A stretch of 64,000 nucleotides of DNA from Desulfobacca acetoxidans DSM 11109 (lineage in GTDB: Bacteria; Desulfobacterota; Desulfobaccia; Desulfobaccales; Desulfobaccaceae): positions 2,790,001-2,854,000 of the forward strand of contig NC_015388.1 of assembly GCF_000195295.1 (NCBI RefSeq), given 5' to 3'. Of the stretch, positions 36,018-45,464 are shown piece after piece; within the stretch, counting starts at the first letter, position 1; each line of letters begins with the position of its first letter. The notes beneath the pieces were generated by a model. That model was given only the letters and a program-made list of their open reading frames with translations. It ran no database searches and was not told where the DNA came from. The position numbers and the translations under genes were made by a program.

Positions 36018-36968
36018 TCAGAGATAAACAATCCCGATAACGGACCGGGAGACGCGATGCAGAACACCGCTGGAGACGCTGCCAAGAATCAGTTGCTTTA
36101 AAGAGGATAGCCCCCGGGCCCCCATCAAGACCAGAGCATAGCTCCCCTCTTCAGCTTCTTCAGCAATAATTCGGGGAGGTTCTCCAACCTGCAGCCTTTC
36201 CTCCACTTCTCCTGGGAAACCTGCCTCCAGTAGAATGGCATGGCTGTCCGCCAGGATTTTTTCTCCATCGCGCACCAATACATTTGCCTCATTCATTGAG
36301 GCGGTTATTTGGACAATTTCCATTACGTACAAAAGATTCAGTCGAGGTTGGCAGGCACGCAATCCTTGGGCCAGTACTGCTCCCTGACGGACCGCCTCAC
36401 GGCTCGGCTCCGAACCATCCACCGGCAAAAGCAAAGGAGAAATGGGACAGTCTGGATTGAAAACCGCTTCCAAACCAACCACAAAAACAGTCTTTTTCTG
36501 GGCCAGAGACAAGACCTGACGGGTCACGCTTCCCAGAAACAGTTCCTTTACCGGAGATAATCCCCGCCGGCCCATGACGATGGCGCTATATCCGCCCTCA
36601 TCGGCCAATCGGCTGATCTCTTCTCCGATCTTCCCCTCGGCAACCCTGGTCTCAATAGGGACCGATACACCTTTTTCTTGTAAAAACCGTTTGCCCTCTT
36701 CCAAAAGCGGCATGATTTCATGATCAAGGTGGTATTGTCGTATCCGGCGCCAGGCTGCGACCTGGTCCATGCGGGTCACCCGCAGGTCCACGTTTTGAAT
36801 GTGCCGGGCCAGATACCCGCCGCCGATGACCCGAAGCAGGGTGACCTTTTCTACCGAATCGCTTCCGATCTGGGCCAAACATGCGGCCCACTCCACGGCC
36901 TTCTTTGCCGAAGGGCTGCCATCATAGGGAATGAGTATGCGGTTTAAAGGATATGAACAGATTTCCAT
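36018..36968 (-). CDS. Tandem-domain universal stress protein (intact copy)
   Basis: The 316-residue protein has two UspA domains, each with an ATP-binding signature: GRRGLSPVKELFLGS near residue 146 and GARGLSSLKQLILGS near residue 290. The N-terminus RILIPYDGSPSAKKAVEWA is typical. Its upstream 645 coding bases and leader are duplicated almost perfectly at 38855-39663. It is the outer, probably ancestral copy relative to the inserted methyltransferases. Confidence 0.92.
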   Translation of the reverse strand: MEICSYPLNRILIPYDGSPSAKKAVEWAACLAQIGSDSVEKVTLLRVIGGGYLARHIQNVDLRVTRMDQVAAWRRIRQYHLDHEIMPLLEEGKRFLQEKGVSVPIETRVAEGKIGEEISRLADEGGYSAIVMGRRGLSPVKELFLGSVTRQVLSLAQKKTVFVVGLEAVFNPDCPISPLLLPVDGSEPSREAVRQGAVLAQGLRACQPRLNLLYVMEIVQITASMNEANVLVRDGEKILADSHAILLEAGFPGEVEERLQVGEPPRIIAEEAEEGSYALVLMGARGLSSLKQLILGSVSSGVLHRVSRSVIGIVYL

Positions 36969-37132
36969 GATACGACCTCATGGTTATGCTCAAATGGAAG
37001 GTTTATACCTGTAGGTCCTAAATCTATTGTATTATATTCCTGTTCAAAAAGACATCTTCTAAAAAGAGTATTGGGAAAAAGCAAAGGCCCTCTTCCCGAC
37101 GAAAGACGGCCTTTTTGAGATCTGGCTCCCCG
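36324..37132. repeat. 809-bp direct repeat, copy A
   Basis: This segment is about 99% identical to 38855-39663 at a constant offset of 2531 bp. It covers most of the stress-protein gene, its leader, a terminator hairpin, and the last ten bases of a tRNA-Asn gene (CGGGGAGCCA on the minus strand, 37123-37132). The match ends sharply at both sides. Confidence 0.95.
37083..37114 (-). terminator. Terminator-like hairpin (repeat copy A)
   Basis: On the minus strand AAAGGCC...GGCCTTT with an inner TCTT/AAGA stem is followed by GCTTTTT. It is the duplicate of the hairpin behind tRNA-Asn at 39614-39645. Confidence 0.6.
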
Positions 37133-37273
37133 TGTGCAACCCTCTTCATAACCGTTCTCCACTCGGATGTCAATCCGAAAGTGCTTATCATTCAACGAGT
37201 TATCAAAGAGCAGTCCGATCCCGGTGAGGCGGAAGCGGTTTTGAATCATCTTTCCCCGGCACTTTGGGTTCTT

Positions 37274-38038
37274 TCACTCCACCCGTCGCGCCACAAAGAA
37301 CTCATAGGCGTAGCAGTCTGAATACTTCCGGTGCATCTCGGGCTCCTGCGCGAGTTGATCCAACACGGCCAGCGCTTCGTCGTCGGCTCCATATTTAGCG
37401 CGCAGTTCCTCGATGCGAATTTCCATCGGTGTATAGAAGTCTTCCCACCAGGCCTCGTCCGGCAGGGTGAAGTGGCCGATGAGCGAAAAGCCGCCTCTTT
37501 CAATTGCCGCCAGGACATCCGAAACCCGGCCCATGGCCGGATAGTCGGCATCGAAGCTCGCTTTGACCTCGGGGGGCGGGTTGTCCTTGCGCCAGACCGC
37601 GTCGGTGAAGGCGAGGTAACCGCCGGGCCGCAGCAGCCGGCTGCAGACGCGCAGGGCTTTTTCTATGCCGATGTTGTAGAGCGCCCCCTCGGACCAGACG
37701 AGGTCGAAGCTCGCAGGCGGCAGCCCGGGTTCGGCCATGTCGCCGACAATAGACTGAATCCGCTCGGCCAGCCCTCGCACAGCGACCGTCGAGCGCAGCC
37801 GCTCGATGCTCGGAGCATGGCTGTCAAGGGCCACGATGGACCCTGATATGAGATCGGCGAGATGAAGTGTCTGCCCGCCGACGCCGCAGCCCAGATCGAG
37901 CACTCCCGGCGCAAGGGGCAGATCGCGACAAAGAGCAAGGGCTCTGGCGGCGCAGTCTCGGTTGCCCGGACCCTGCCGGGGGAGCGACTCGTAGAGCTCG
38001 AAAAAGATCGGCCAGAAGCGCGGCGAGGGTTCGCTCAT
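37274..38038 (-). CDS. SAM-dependent methyltransferase (second of a pair)
   Basis: The 254-residue class I enzyme has motif I VLDLGCGVGGQT near residue 46, VALDSHAPS, a GDMAEPGLPPASFDLVWSEGA acidic loop, and LLRPGGYLAFTDAVW. Its start overlaps the stop of the upstream methyltransferase (ATGA), so the two are coupled. Codon use is richer in GC than neighbouring genes. Both lie between the two arms of the 809-bp repeat. The substrate is unknown. Confidence 0.88.
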   Translation of the reverse strand: MSEPSPRFWPIFFELYESLPRQGPGNRDCAARALALCRDLPLAPGVLDLGCGVGGQTLHLADLISGSIVALDSHAPSIERLRSTVAVRGLAERIQSIVGDMAEPGLPPASFDLVWSEGALYNIGIEKALRVCSRLLRPGGYLAFTDAVWRKDNPPPEVKASFDADYPAMGRVSDVLAAIERGGFSLIGHFTLPDEAWWEDFYTPMEIRIEELRAKYGADDEALAVLDQLAQEPEMHRKYSDCYAYEFFVARRVE

Positions 38039-38823
38039 GTCGTACCTCTTTCGTCGGCGACAGGCCGCAGCCCGAGGAACACCTCGTGTCCGGTATCGCT
38101 GTACGAGCTGTGCTCAAAGGGGACCACGAGTGGTTCGAAGCTGGCGGCTGAGATCAGCTCCAACCACACGGTTCTCGGGAACAGACCCATGAAGTGACGG
38201 TCGTGAATGACCTTGGCTGCTCCGTTCACGTCTCTCAAGAGGTACGCCATGTCGATCACGTACATGTCGGTTTTTGAGTCGGGAACCCACCGCCATTCGA
38301 GGTAGCGCAAGCCGCGCCGGTTCCCGTCTCTGCCGCCTGTCTCGGTTCCCGGCTCGAAGGTCTCCGAGACGAAATCTGGCTGGAACATCGCGACCCCTCC
38401 CGGAGCGGTGTGTGCGAAAGCCGTGGCAATGGTGCTGGCAAGATCGCTGCGCGAGGTCATGTAGCTGACCGCGTCGTGTACGAGGACACAATCAAAGACG
38501 CGCCCGAGCCGTACTGAACGCATGTCGCCCTGAATATGCTCGCACTCCGGATTCAATCGGCGGCTCAGCGCGAGCATGGCTGGTTCCAGGTCGACGAGAG
38601 TACAGGCTAACGCCGCCTTCAAGTGGGCTGCATTGTGGCCGCCGCCGCTGCCGAGATCGAGCAGGGTCCGAGGGGGCCGCTGACAGTGGGCCTCGAACAA
38701 ACACCGGTAAAAGGTGGCCTCTTCGGCGTAGTCGCCCACCGGCGTCAAGAGCGGATACCAGTCTGCCAGGTCGCGGTAGAGCCTGAGGACCTGAGTGGAG
38801 GTTGTTTCTGGTTCTTTTGCCAC
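38035..38823 (-). CDS. SAM-dependent methyltransferase (first of a pair)
   Basis: The start is a GTG, giving 262 residues. Motif I is LLDLGSGGGHNAAHLKA near residue 56, then LVDLEPAMLALSRRLNP, GDMRSVRLGRVFDCVLVHDAVSY and FAHTAPGGVAMFQPDF. A long C-terminal part with VPDSKTDMYVIDMAYLL may recognise the substrate. It is the first gene of the imported methyltransferase pair beside tRNA-Asn. Confidence 0.87.
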   Translation of the reverse strand: MAKEPETTSTQVLRLYRDLADWYPLLTPVGDYAEEATFYRCLFEAHCQRPPRTLLDLGSGGGHNAAHLKAALACTLVDLEPAMLALSRRLNPECEHIQGDMRSVRLGRVFDCVLVHDAVSYMTSRSDLASTIATAFAHTAPGGVAMFQPDFVSETFEPGTETGGRDGNRRGLRYLEWRWVPDSKTDMYVIDMAYLLRDVNGAAKVIHDRHFMGLFPRTVWLELISAASFEPLVVPFEHSSYSDTGHEVFLGLRPVADERGTT

Positions 38824-38842
38824 GTTTGACTTTCTGAATCTC

Positions 38843-39499
38843 TCAATCGTCCGGTACGTACAAAAGATTCAGTCGAGGTTGGCAGGCACGCAATCCTTGG
38901 GCCAGTACTGCTCCCTGACGGACCGCCTCCCGGCTCGGCTCCGAACCATCCACCGGCAAAAGCAAAGGAGAAATGGGACAGTCTGGATTGAAAACCGCTT
39001 CCAAACCAACCACAAAAACAGTCTTTTTCTGGGCCAGAGACAAGACCTGACGGGTCACGCTTCCCAGAAACAGTTCCTTTACCGGAGATAATCCCCGCCG
39101 GCCCATGACGATGGCGCTATATCCGCCCTCATCGGCCAATCGGCTGATCTCTTCTCCGATCTTCCCCTCGGCAACCCTGGTCTCAATAGGGACCGATACA
39201 CCTTTTTCTTGTAAAAACCGTTTGCCCTCTTCCAAAAGCGGCATGATTTCATGATCAAGGTGGTATTGTCGTATCCGGCGCCAGGCTGCGACCTGGTCCA
39301 TGCGGGTCACGCGCAGGTCCACGTTTTGAATGTGCCGGGCCAGATACCCGCCGCCGATGACCCGAAGCAGGGTGACCTTTTCTACCGAATCGCTTCCGAT
39401 CTGGGCCAAACATGCAGCCCACTCCACGGCCTTCTTTGCCGAAGGGCTGCCATCATAGGGAATAAGTATGCGATCAAAAGGATATGAACAGATTTCCAT
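38843..39499 (-). CDS. Truncated duplicate of the universal stress protein
   Basis: This 218-residue frame copies residues 1-215 of the intact gene and then stops three residues after the repeat border. It keeps the whole first UspA domain with its GRRG...GS ATP motif and loses most of the second. It retains the start and ribosome site, so it may be expressed as a single-domain protein, or may be a bystander of the duplication. Confidence 0.85.
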   Translation of the reverse strand: MEICSYPFDRILIPYDGSPSAKKAVEWAACLAQIGSDSVEKVTLLRVIGGGYLARHIQNVDLRVTRMDQVAAWRRIRQYHLDHEIMPLLEEGKRFLQEKGVSVPIETRVAEGKIGEEISRLADEGGYSAIVMGRRGLSPVKELFLGSVTRQVLSLAQKKTVFVVGLEAVFNPDCPISPLLLPVDGSEPSREAVRQGAVLAQGLRACQPRLNLLYVPDD

Positions 39500-39653
39500 G
39501 ATACGACTTCATGGTTATGCTCAAATGGAAGGTTTATACCTGTAGGTCCTAAATCTATTGTATTATATTCCTGTTCAAAAAGACATCTTCTAAAAAGAGT
39601 ATTGCGAAAAAGCAAAGGCCCTCTTCCCGACGAAAGACGGCCTTTTTGAGATC

Positions 39654-39663
<10 letters not shown>
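38855..39663. repeat. 809-bp direct repeat, copy B
   Basis: This copy is contiguous with the complete tRNA-Asn gene at its right end. It differs from copy A at only a handful of positions (for example 39310 region CACGCG versus CACCCG, and AGTATGCGATC versus AGTATGCGGTT). Confidence 0.95.
39614..39645 (-). terminator. Intrinsic terminator downstream of tRNA-Asn
   Basis: AAAGGCC/GGCCTTT stem with an inner TCTT/AAGA stem and a GCTTTTT tail on the minus strand, just after the tRNA-Asn 3' end. Confidence 0.65.
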
Positions 39664-39729
<66 letters not shown>

Positions 39730-39834
39730 ACATAGCATCGCCGCTAATTATAACGTATCTCTTCCCGGCTGAAAACTTTTTTTAACCGGCACTGCAGAAT
39801 CTATGGTTTTTCAGCACGGACGATCTTGCCTGTC

Positions 39835-39908
39835 TGGCTGGGGGACGAGGATTCGAACCTCGGTAGGCAGATCCAGAGTCTGCTGTCCTGCCGCTAGACG
39901 ATCCCCCA
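39835..39908 (-). tRNA. tRNA-Gln (anticodon CTG)
   Basis: The 74-nt gene starts TGGGGGATCGTCTAGCGG, has anticodon CTG, T-arm GGTTCGAATCC, a matching acceptor stem and encoded CCA. It is 105 bp upstream of tRNA-Asn on the same strand. Confidence 0.96.
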
Positions 39909-40086
39909 ACAAGCTTTATTTATAATCCGGAAAAGCCGTTCTGTCAACCGAAAGGCTTAAAAAAACCCAGGATAACTTCGATCCGGTTTTCAGCGGTTAT
40001 CTCTAAAGGAGCCACAAACCGACCCCTGCATCGGCTCGTAGGCCCTATCACCAGTTGAACTCTGCCAGGCTGCAGCTCGCGGCGGT

Positions 40087-40722
40087 TTATTGCTGTTTCT
40101 GGCCAAAGTTACAGTAAGGCAGCAGAGCGCAGGCCGTACACCTGGGCTTCTTGGCCATGCAGACCTGGCGGCCGTGCCAGATGAGTTGATGAGAAAAATC
40201 GGTCCAGTCCTCTTGCGGCACAAGCGCCATCAGGTCAAATTCGATTTTTACCGGATCTTTATTGGTGGTCAGGCCGAGTCGTCGCGACACCCGACCCACA
40301 TGGGTATCTACGACTATCCCCGGAATGCCGAAGGCATTGCCCAAAATGACGTTGGCGGTTTTGCGGCCGATGCCCGGAAATTTTACCAGCTCCTCCAGGG
40401 ATGGGGGAATCTGGCCGGCGAATCTCTCGACTAATGTCTGACAGATCTGTTTGATGCTCTTGGCCTTCTGCCGGAAGAAGCCGGTGGCATGAAAAGCCTC
40501 CTCCAGGTCTTCTAAAGGCGCCGCGGCATAATCGGCAGCCGTACGGTATTTCTGAAATACCGCCGGGGTCACCAGGTTCACCCGTTCATCCGTGCACTGA
40601 GCCGATAGTATGGTTGACACCAGCAATTGCAGGGGGTCAGCGAAATCCAGGGTGCAATGCGCCTTAGGGTAGAGCCTCTGTAGCAACGGCAGGATAGCCT
40701 GCATCTTTTCCGGTGGTGACAT
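40087..40722 (-). CDS. nth: Endonuclease III
   Basis: The start at MSPPEKMQAI (ATG 40720-40722) gives 211 residues, the normal length; the long upstream extension runs into murJ and is not credible. The helix-hairpin-helix VKFPGIGRKTANVILG with the catalytic Lys, the catalytic Asp in VDTHVGRVSRRLG, and the [4Fe-4S] cluster C-x6-C-x2-C-x5-C at the C-terminus are present. It removes oxidised pyrimidines. It follows murJ by 17 bp. Confidence 0.96.
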   Translation of the reverse strand: MSPPEKMQAILPLLQRLYPKAHCTLDFADPLQLLVSTILSAQCTDERVNLVTPAVFQKYRTAADYAAAPLEDLEEAFHATGFFRQKAKSIKQICQTLVERFAGQIPPSLEELVKFPGIGRKTANVILGNAFGIPGIVVDTHVGRVSRRLGLTTNKDPVKIEFDLMALVPQEDWTDFSHQLIWHGRQVCMAKKPRCTACALLPYCNFGQKQQ

Positions 40723-40739
40723 GATCGTTTCCCTTAACA

Positions 40740-42347
40740 CTATGGCCTCGTGGCCCGCTGGCCGCCAAGACCCTGCAATAGCTTGATTAACTCCTGAAAT
40801 TCTGGAATCTTGCTGAATCGCAGGAGGAATCCATACACAACCAGCCCGAAGGTGATAATACACAGGAGAGCGAACAGGCGCCCCACGAGTCCAGCGCCTG
40901 CCAGGGGTTGCAGAAAGGCGTTCGCCCAATGAATCGACAGCCCCATAATTGCCGACGCCAAACATACCTTGACCAGACACCAACCCACATATTTTAGAGG
41001 ATAGCCCTGAACCTTGCGATACAGCACACTGCTCAAAAAAACAAAATTCAAGATCATGCTGAAAGAGGTAGCCAGGGCGATGGCCCGGTGCTGCAAGGTG
41101 CTCAACGTCAGGATGATCAGGAGAAAATTAGCCCCCACCGCCAGAAAGCTGCCAATGACCGGATACCTGGTGTCATTGAGGGCGTAAAACACCGGCACCA
41201 CGACTTTGACGCCGGAATAGGCAAACAAACCGATAGCATAGAAACACAAAGCCGCCGCAGTCTGTCCGGTGTCGGCGGCGGAGAAACGGCCGTGTTGAAA
41301 AATCAGGGCAATGATCGGCTCGGCCAGCACCGCCAGGCCGACCGAGGCCGGAATCGTAATGAGCAGAGTCATGACCAGGGAAGAAGTGAAGGCCTGTTTT
41401 AAACCCTCATGATCCTGCTGCGAGGCGTAGCGCGACACCACCGGCATGGCGGCGATGGAGATGGCCACACCGAAGACTCCAATAGGAAACTGCAGCAGCC
41501 GGAAGGCGTAATTGAGCCAGGCAACACTCCCCTCAGCGCAGCTGGAGGCAAAAAAGGTATTGATGAAAACATTGATCTGGGTGGCCGAGAGTCCGATGAT
41601 AGCCGGCGTCATCAGCCGTAAAATGCGACGCAGTCCTTCATCCCGCCAGTCGATTACCCACTGAAAGCGATAGCCTACGCGAAAGAGAAGCGGTGTCTGC
41701 ACCGCCAGCTGCAGCCCCCCGCCCAACAGAGTGCCAACAGCCATGCCGATAATGGCCGGCACGCCGTAACGCGGCAGGATCATTGCCAGCGCCACCCCGG
41801 AAACGATGGAGCCCAGATTGAAAAAAGTGGACGCCATGGCCGGAACAAAAAATTTCCCCTTGGCATTCAGAATGCCCATGACCACTGCTGCCAGCGAGAT
41901 CATGGGCAGAAAGGGAAACATGATCTGGGTCATGATGACCGTGAGGCCTGTCTTGCCTGGCACGAGGGCAAAATCCGGCGCCATGAGACGCACCAGCTTA
42001 TCGGAAGCAAAGATGCCCACCAGCGCAATGGCGCCTACCAACAGTGTCAGGACCGCCAGAACAACATTCGCCAACCGCCAGGTCCGAGCCCGACCCCAAC
42101 GCTCGTCATAATCGGTAAAAACGGTGACAAAAGCTGCGCTTAAGGCCCCCTCGGCAAACAGATCGCGCAGCAGATTGGGGATCCGAAAGGCGACCACAAA
42201 GGCGTCCATGGCAGTTCCGGCCCCAAACAGGTTGGCCAATACCTGCTCCCGGATCAGACCCAAGATGCGACTGCAAAAGACAGCAATACCTACCGCCCCG
42301 GCTGAACGTGCTATTCTACCGGTCTGATCGGACGCAGCGGCGCTCAC
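40740..42347 (-). CDS. murJ: Lipid II flippase MurJ/MviN
   Basis: The GTG start gives 535 residues with about 14 membrane helices. The N-terminal VFCSRILGLIREQVLANLFGAGTAMDAFVVAFRIPNLLRDLFAEGALSAAF stretch is the MviN hallmark (read in sections at residues 24-75). It flips the peptidoglycan precursor lipid II across the inner membrane. It follows a small membrane-protein gene by 16 bp and precedes nth. Confidence 0.95.
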   Translation of the reverse strand: MSAAASDQTGRIARSAGAVGIAVFCSRILGLIREQVLANLFGAGTAMDAFVVAFRIPNLLRDLFAEGALSAAFVTVFTDYDERWGRARTWRLANVVLAVLTLLVGAIALVGIFASDKLVRLMAPDFALVPGKTGLTVIMTQIMFPFLPMISLAAVVMGILNAKGKFFVPAMASTFFNLGSIVSGVALAMILPRYGVPAIIGMAVGTLLGGGLQLAVQTPLLFRVGYRFQWVIDWRDEGLRRILRLMTPAIIGLSATQINVFINTFFASSCAEGSVAWLNYAFRLLQFPIGVFGVAISIAAMPVVSRYASQQDHEGLKQAFTSSLVMTLLITIPASVGLAVLAEPIIALIFQHGRFSAADTGQTAAALCFYAIGLFAYSGVKVVVPVFYALNDTRYPVIGSFLAVGANFLLIILTLSTLQHRAIALATSFSMILNFVFLSSVLYRKVQGYPLKYVGWCLVKVCLASAIMGLSIHWANAFLQPLAGAGLVGRLFALLCIITFGLVVYGFLLRFSKIPEFQELIKLLQGLGGQRATRP

Positions 42348-42363
42348 GTGACAACTGACGTGA

Positions 42364-42777
42364 TTAGGAAGATCGCTTAGCTTTTACAGCGCCCGAAGTA
42401 CGTTTCTCCGGTTTGGAATAGGGGCGCGAACGATGTTTTTCAGGCTTGATCCGCTCTTGTCCCGCCGGTTGAGCGGCATAAAAGAGGGCATAGGCAGGAA
42501 CATTGCCCGCCTCGGGTATCAAGGTGGGAGGTTTATCGGGCTTGGCCGTGTCTACCTGGGGAATAGGCTCGGTTTTCTGGAAGGTGGTGGCAACCCGGGG
42601 AAACGGTATCTCCCCCGCCAAACGGTCCACCGGCACCTGCAAAGCGAGATAAATCAAGAAGATCAGGCCTGCCAGGGCGAAAACGCCGCAGCCGGCCAGG
42701 ATATAGAGAAGTCTCTTTCTCCACAGTCCCTGTCGGGGATAAAAAGACAAATTCTTCCTGAAAATAGATGATCTCAT
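42364..42777 (-). CDS. Single-span membrane protein with basic tail
   Basis: The 137-residue protein has a basic N-terminus, one hydrophobic helix (about 25-47, LLYILAGCGVFALAGLIFLIYLAL), a Pro-rich middle and a Lys/Arg-rich C-terminus. No family is recognised. It leads a likely transcript with murJ and nth, so an envelope role is possible. Confidence 0.6.
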   Translation of the reverse strand: MRSSIFRKNLSFYPRQGLWRKRLLYILAGCGVFALAGLIFLIYLALQVPVDRLAGEIPFPRVATTFQKTEPIPQVDTAKPDKPPTLIPEAGNVPAYALFYAAQPAGQERIKPEKHRSRPYSKPEKRTSGAVKAKRSS

Positions 42778-43045
42778 TTCTTGCTTTTTCTCTTAACAAA
42801 GCGGCGTTTTGGAATGAGGTGCGTTCGGGTGATTTGAGTTTCGCAGCGTCGAGTTATTAGTCTAAAAACCGGATGCCCTGACCATCCTAAATAACCTTAA
42901 TTTTCTGACCATACACTCATCAGTCTGGCCGAGCTTTCATAGTTTTCTTTTACATACCAACAATTGAATAGGAAGTCAACGACATTTTTCAAACTCATTA
43001 TTTAACCTGTTTGGCCTTGTAAATTCAGTAAATTGGCTAAGTATA

Positions 43046-43819
43046 TCACTTTCTTCGGAGCTGGGCCGCAGCTCTCTGACGATAGATCTCATACATCATG
43101 ACCGCTCCGGCCGTCGCCGCGTTCAGTGAGCCGACCTGTTCCCCCGCCATCGGAATGGCCACGAGAAGATCACAAGCCTGCTTCACCCGAGGACGCAGCC
43201 CCTGCCCTTCGCCACCGATAACAAGGGCCAGGGGACCGGTGAGATCAACACCATAAAGGGTTTGAGAGGCCGTTGCTTCAGCCCCGATCACCCAGAGACC
43301 GATCTCTTTGAAATGGGTGATGGCCGTCGTGAGATTGGTCACTCGGCAGACAGGGAGATGCACCATGGCCCCGGCCGCGGCCTTGATCACCACCGAAGTT
43401 ACCCCAACCGCCCGATCTTTGGGAATCAGCACCCCCTGCGCCCCCACGGCATAGGCGGTACGCAACAGATTGCCGAGATTCATCGGGTCTTGTATGCAAT
43501 CGGCTACCACCAGCAGGGCGTTCCTATCCGCCTGTTGCAAACGCTGCAACATCTCAGGCTCTGCCATATACCGGTAGCCATGCGTCCGTGCAATGACCCC
43601 CTGGTGGTTGACCGGACCGACGAGACGCTTGATCCAGGTCTGGTCGGCCAGACGGAACCTCACCCCATATTTCTGAGCCAGGGCTTTGACTTCCTCAAAC
43701 CAAGGCGCCCGCCGGCCCTTAACGACAATGACTTCTTCAACGGCGTTCCCTTCCCGCCGCAAGGCCTCCAGGACCGGATGCACGCCATAGATAAGTTTGC
43801 CTGAGTCTAAACTTTGCAT
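43046..43819 (-). CDS. rlmB: 23S rRNA 2'-O-ribose methyltransferase (TrmH/RlmB family)
   Basis: The 257-residue SPOUT enzyme has an N-terminal substrate domain (IYGVHPVLEALRREGNAVEEV) and the knot motifs ADCIQDPMNLGNLLRTAYAVG, IGGEGQGLRPRVKQACD and IPMAGEQVGSLNAATAGAV. It is most like RlmB, which methylates G2251 of 23S rRNA. It stands alone, on the minus strand. Confidence 0.93.
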   Translation of the reverse strand: MQSLDSGKLIYGVHPVLEALRREGNAVEEVIVVKGRRAPWFEEVKALAQKYGVRFRLADQTWIKRLVGPVNHQGVIARTHGYRYMAEPEMLQRLQQADRNALLVVADCIQDPMNLGNLLRTAYAVGAQGVLIPKDRAVGVTSVVIKAAAGAMVHLPVCRVTNLTTAITHFKEIGLWVIGAEATASQTLYGVDLTGPLALVIGGEGQGLRPRVKQACDLLVAIPMAGEQVGSLNAATAGAVMMYEIYRQRAAAQLRRK

Positions 43820-43859
43820 GCAGTCAGCCTCTAGACAATAGAAAACGAGACCAAACCGA

Positions 43860-44231
43860 TCAACAATCCTGAATATCCTCCCGAAAGCGATTAAACCCCG
43901 GACAACGGTAGGCGATTTTTTCCAGATCCGCTGCCGCCGCTATTTGCCCCGCTTTTTCATCGGTATAACCAACCTTAGCTGTCGTAAGGATTTGCATTAA
44001 ACAGTCCTTAGGGTTTTCAATATCCTCAAGACTGCCCATGACTGGAGGAACATGTTGTCCAACAACATTACCAATAGCCCGTTCATCAGCAAGCAGCCAG
44101 GTTTCAATGGTCACTTTAATGACACAAAATTTAATCTTGAAGGGATATCTATGGCCTGCCAACTTATTTTGCAGCTTTTCTACAACTGTCTTAATGCATT
44201 CCTGATCCTGATCTCTTCGGAAATTTTCCAA
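43860..44231 (-). pseudogene. DUF4276-like C-terminal remnant
   Basis: The frame reads RDQDQECIKTVVEKLQ and then IKVTIETWLLADERAIG, the pattern of DUF4276 proteins (an acidic metal motif followed by IExWLLAD). The normal N-terminal half is missing; upstream the frame runs into the ATPase gene at about 44215. It seems to be fused by deletion to the truncated ATPase. Confidence 0.65.
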
Positions 44232-45031
44232 AGGTTTACAGGCCGCTTGAGATATTTCTCTTGCAGTTGGATGAAGGTTGTCCCAACCTGGTTAGGGGGA
44301 GTTAAGACTCCTGTTATTTCCGGAAAATTATCGAAGACCGCCTGCTCTAAACGTCTGTATTCTTCCCGGTAGCCCGTCTGTAAGGTCAGCAGCCAGGCGG
44401 AGAGGTTGTCACCGTACTCATTCAGGAAAAACTGCTCGCTGATGGCGTTGGCCTGCCGCATGGCAAAGGGAATCAAACGATAAAATCGCCAAAAGGTGAC
44501 ATAGTTTTTAAGATACATGCCTTCCCAGCCAGGGACAGAATATTCTAAGAAAGATTTCGAGGTCATCTCTTTCTGTTCAAAAGCGATAGTCCCATCCGGG
44601 TGAAAACCTTGTCCACGACCTCCCATAAATGAAGCCAAGGTATAACTGCCAAAGTTGGATTCAGGCTCACATCGCTTCAGGCTCTCCTTTTCAACGGAAA
44701 AAGCTCCTGGCCCGGTTTTGGCGCTTCCGGTTAAAACCAATTCATATTGATACGTCCTGGGTGTCGCCTCCTCACCGACTGGGACCTGACATTCGATAAA
44801 AAAGCTCATTTCTCCGTCATCCAGACCCTTCCAGAGAATTTCGGCGAACCCACCTCGGTCATTCACTGCCGCAGAGAGACCGGAGGAGGCAATCTTATTA
44901 ATAAACCTGAATACTTCGATAATATTGCTTTTTCCGGCATTATTAGGACCGACAAACGCATTGTTGAGACCCAATTCGAGACAAATGTTCCTGAGACTCA
45001 AATAGTTTTTAATTTTCAATGTCTTGATCAT
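44180..45031 (-). pseudogene. Truncated AAA/SMC-like ATPase
   Basis: The 283-residue frame starts properly (GAGGTATTATCGAC before the ATG) with LKIKNYLSLRNICLELG and Walker A GPNNAGKS at residues 29-36. It then carries the usual large middle region. It breaks off at RPVNLWKISEE, just where the family's WxxSxGxLR signature and Walker B should follow. Without them it cannot hydrolyse ATP normally. Intact homologues pair with DUF4276 or RloB-like nucleases in suspected phage-defence modules. Confidence 0.75.
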
Positions 45032-45464
45032 GTCGATAATACCTCGTTGGGTCTACCCTTCTCGGTCATATCATCTCTGGAAAATTACTTCCTTTGGGCG
45101 GGCCTTTTTTATCTTAGCTAAGAAATATTTACATAATGTTTGGCAATAGTCTCAGATTAGCTTTTTCTCTAACGATATGCTAATAATTTAAGTTGTTATC
45201 AAAATTAATTATTGTTTTGAGTTTTAAGTCTCTGATTTCGAGATCAAACCAAAAAGAAATATTTTCCCAACTCCAAACTCGAGACTCGATTATCTCCTGG
45301 CCAAACCAAACGGAGGCTGGCATGAGACCTGAAATCCTCAACTGAGAGTATAGCAGCATACTGGAGAAAAATATACTCCAACCCAAAAGCGTTCAGTATG
45401 CCGGGATTTATCCTGCATTTCTTTAACGTCGGCGGCGTGCTGACAGGATACAAAAGGAAACGAT
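45032..45464. other. Non-coding stretch, nothing recognised
   Basis: The 433 bp between the ATPase relic and the MgtC-like gene contain only overlapping short minus-strand frames with no ribosome site. A small inverted repeat (AGTATA...TATACT, about 45346-45390) is present; no gene is supported. Confidence 0.4.

Noticed and set aside
40723-40983. 87-residue N-terminal extension of endonuclease III
   Set aside because: It overlaps murJ and is unlike the family; the ATG at 40722 gives the normal length.
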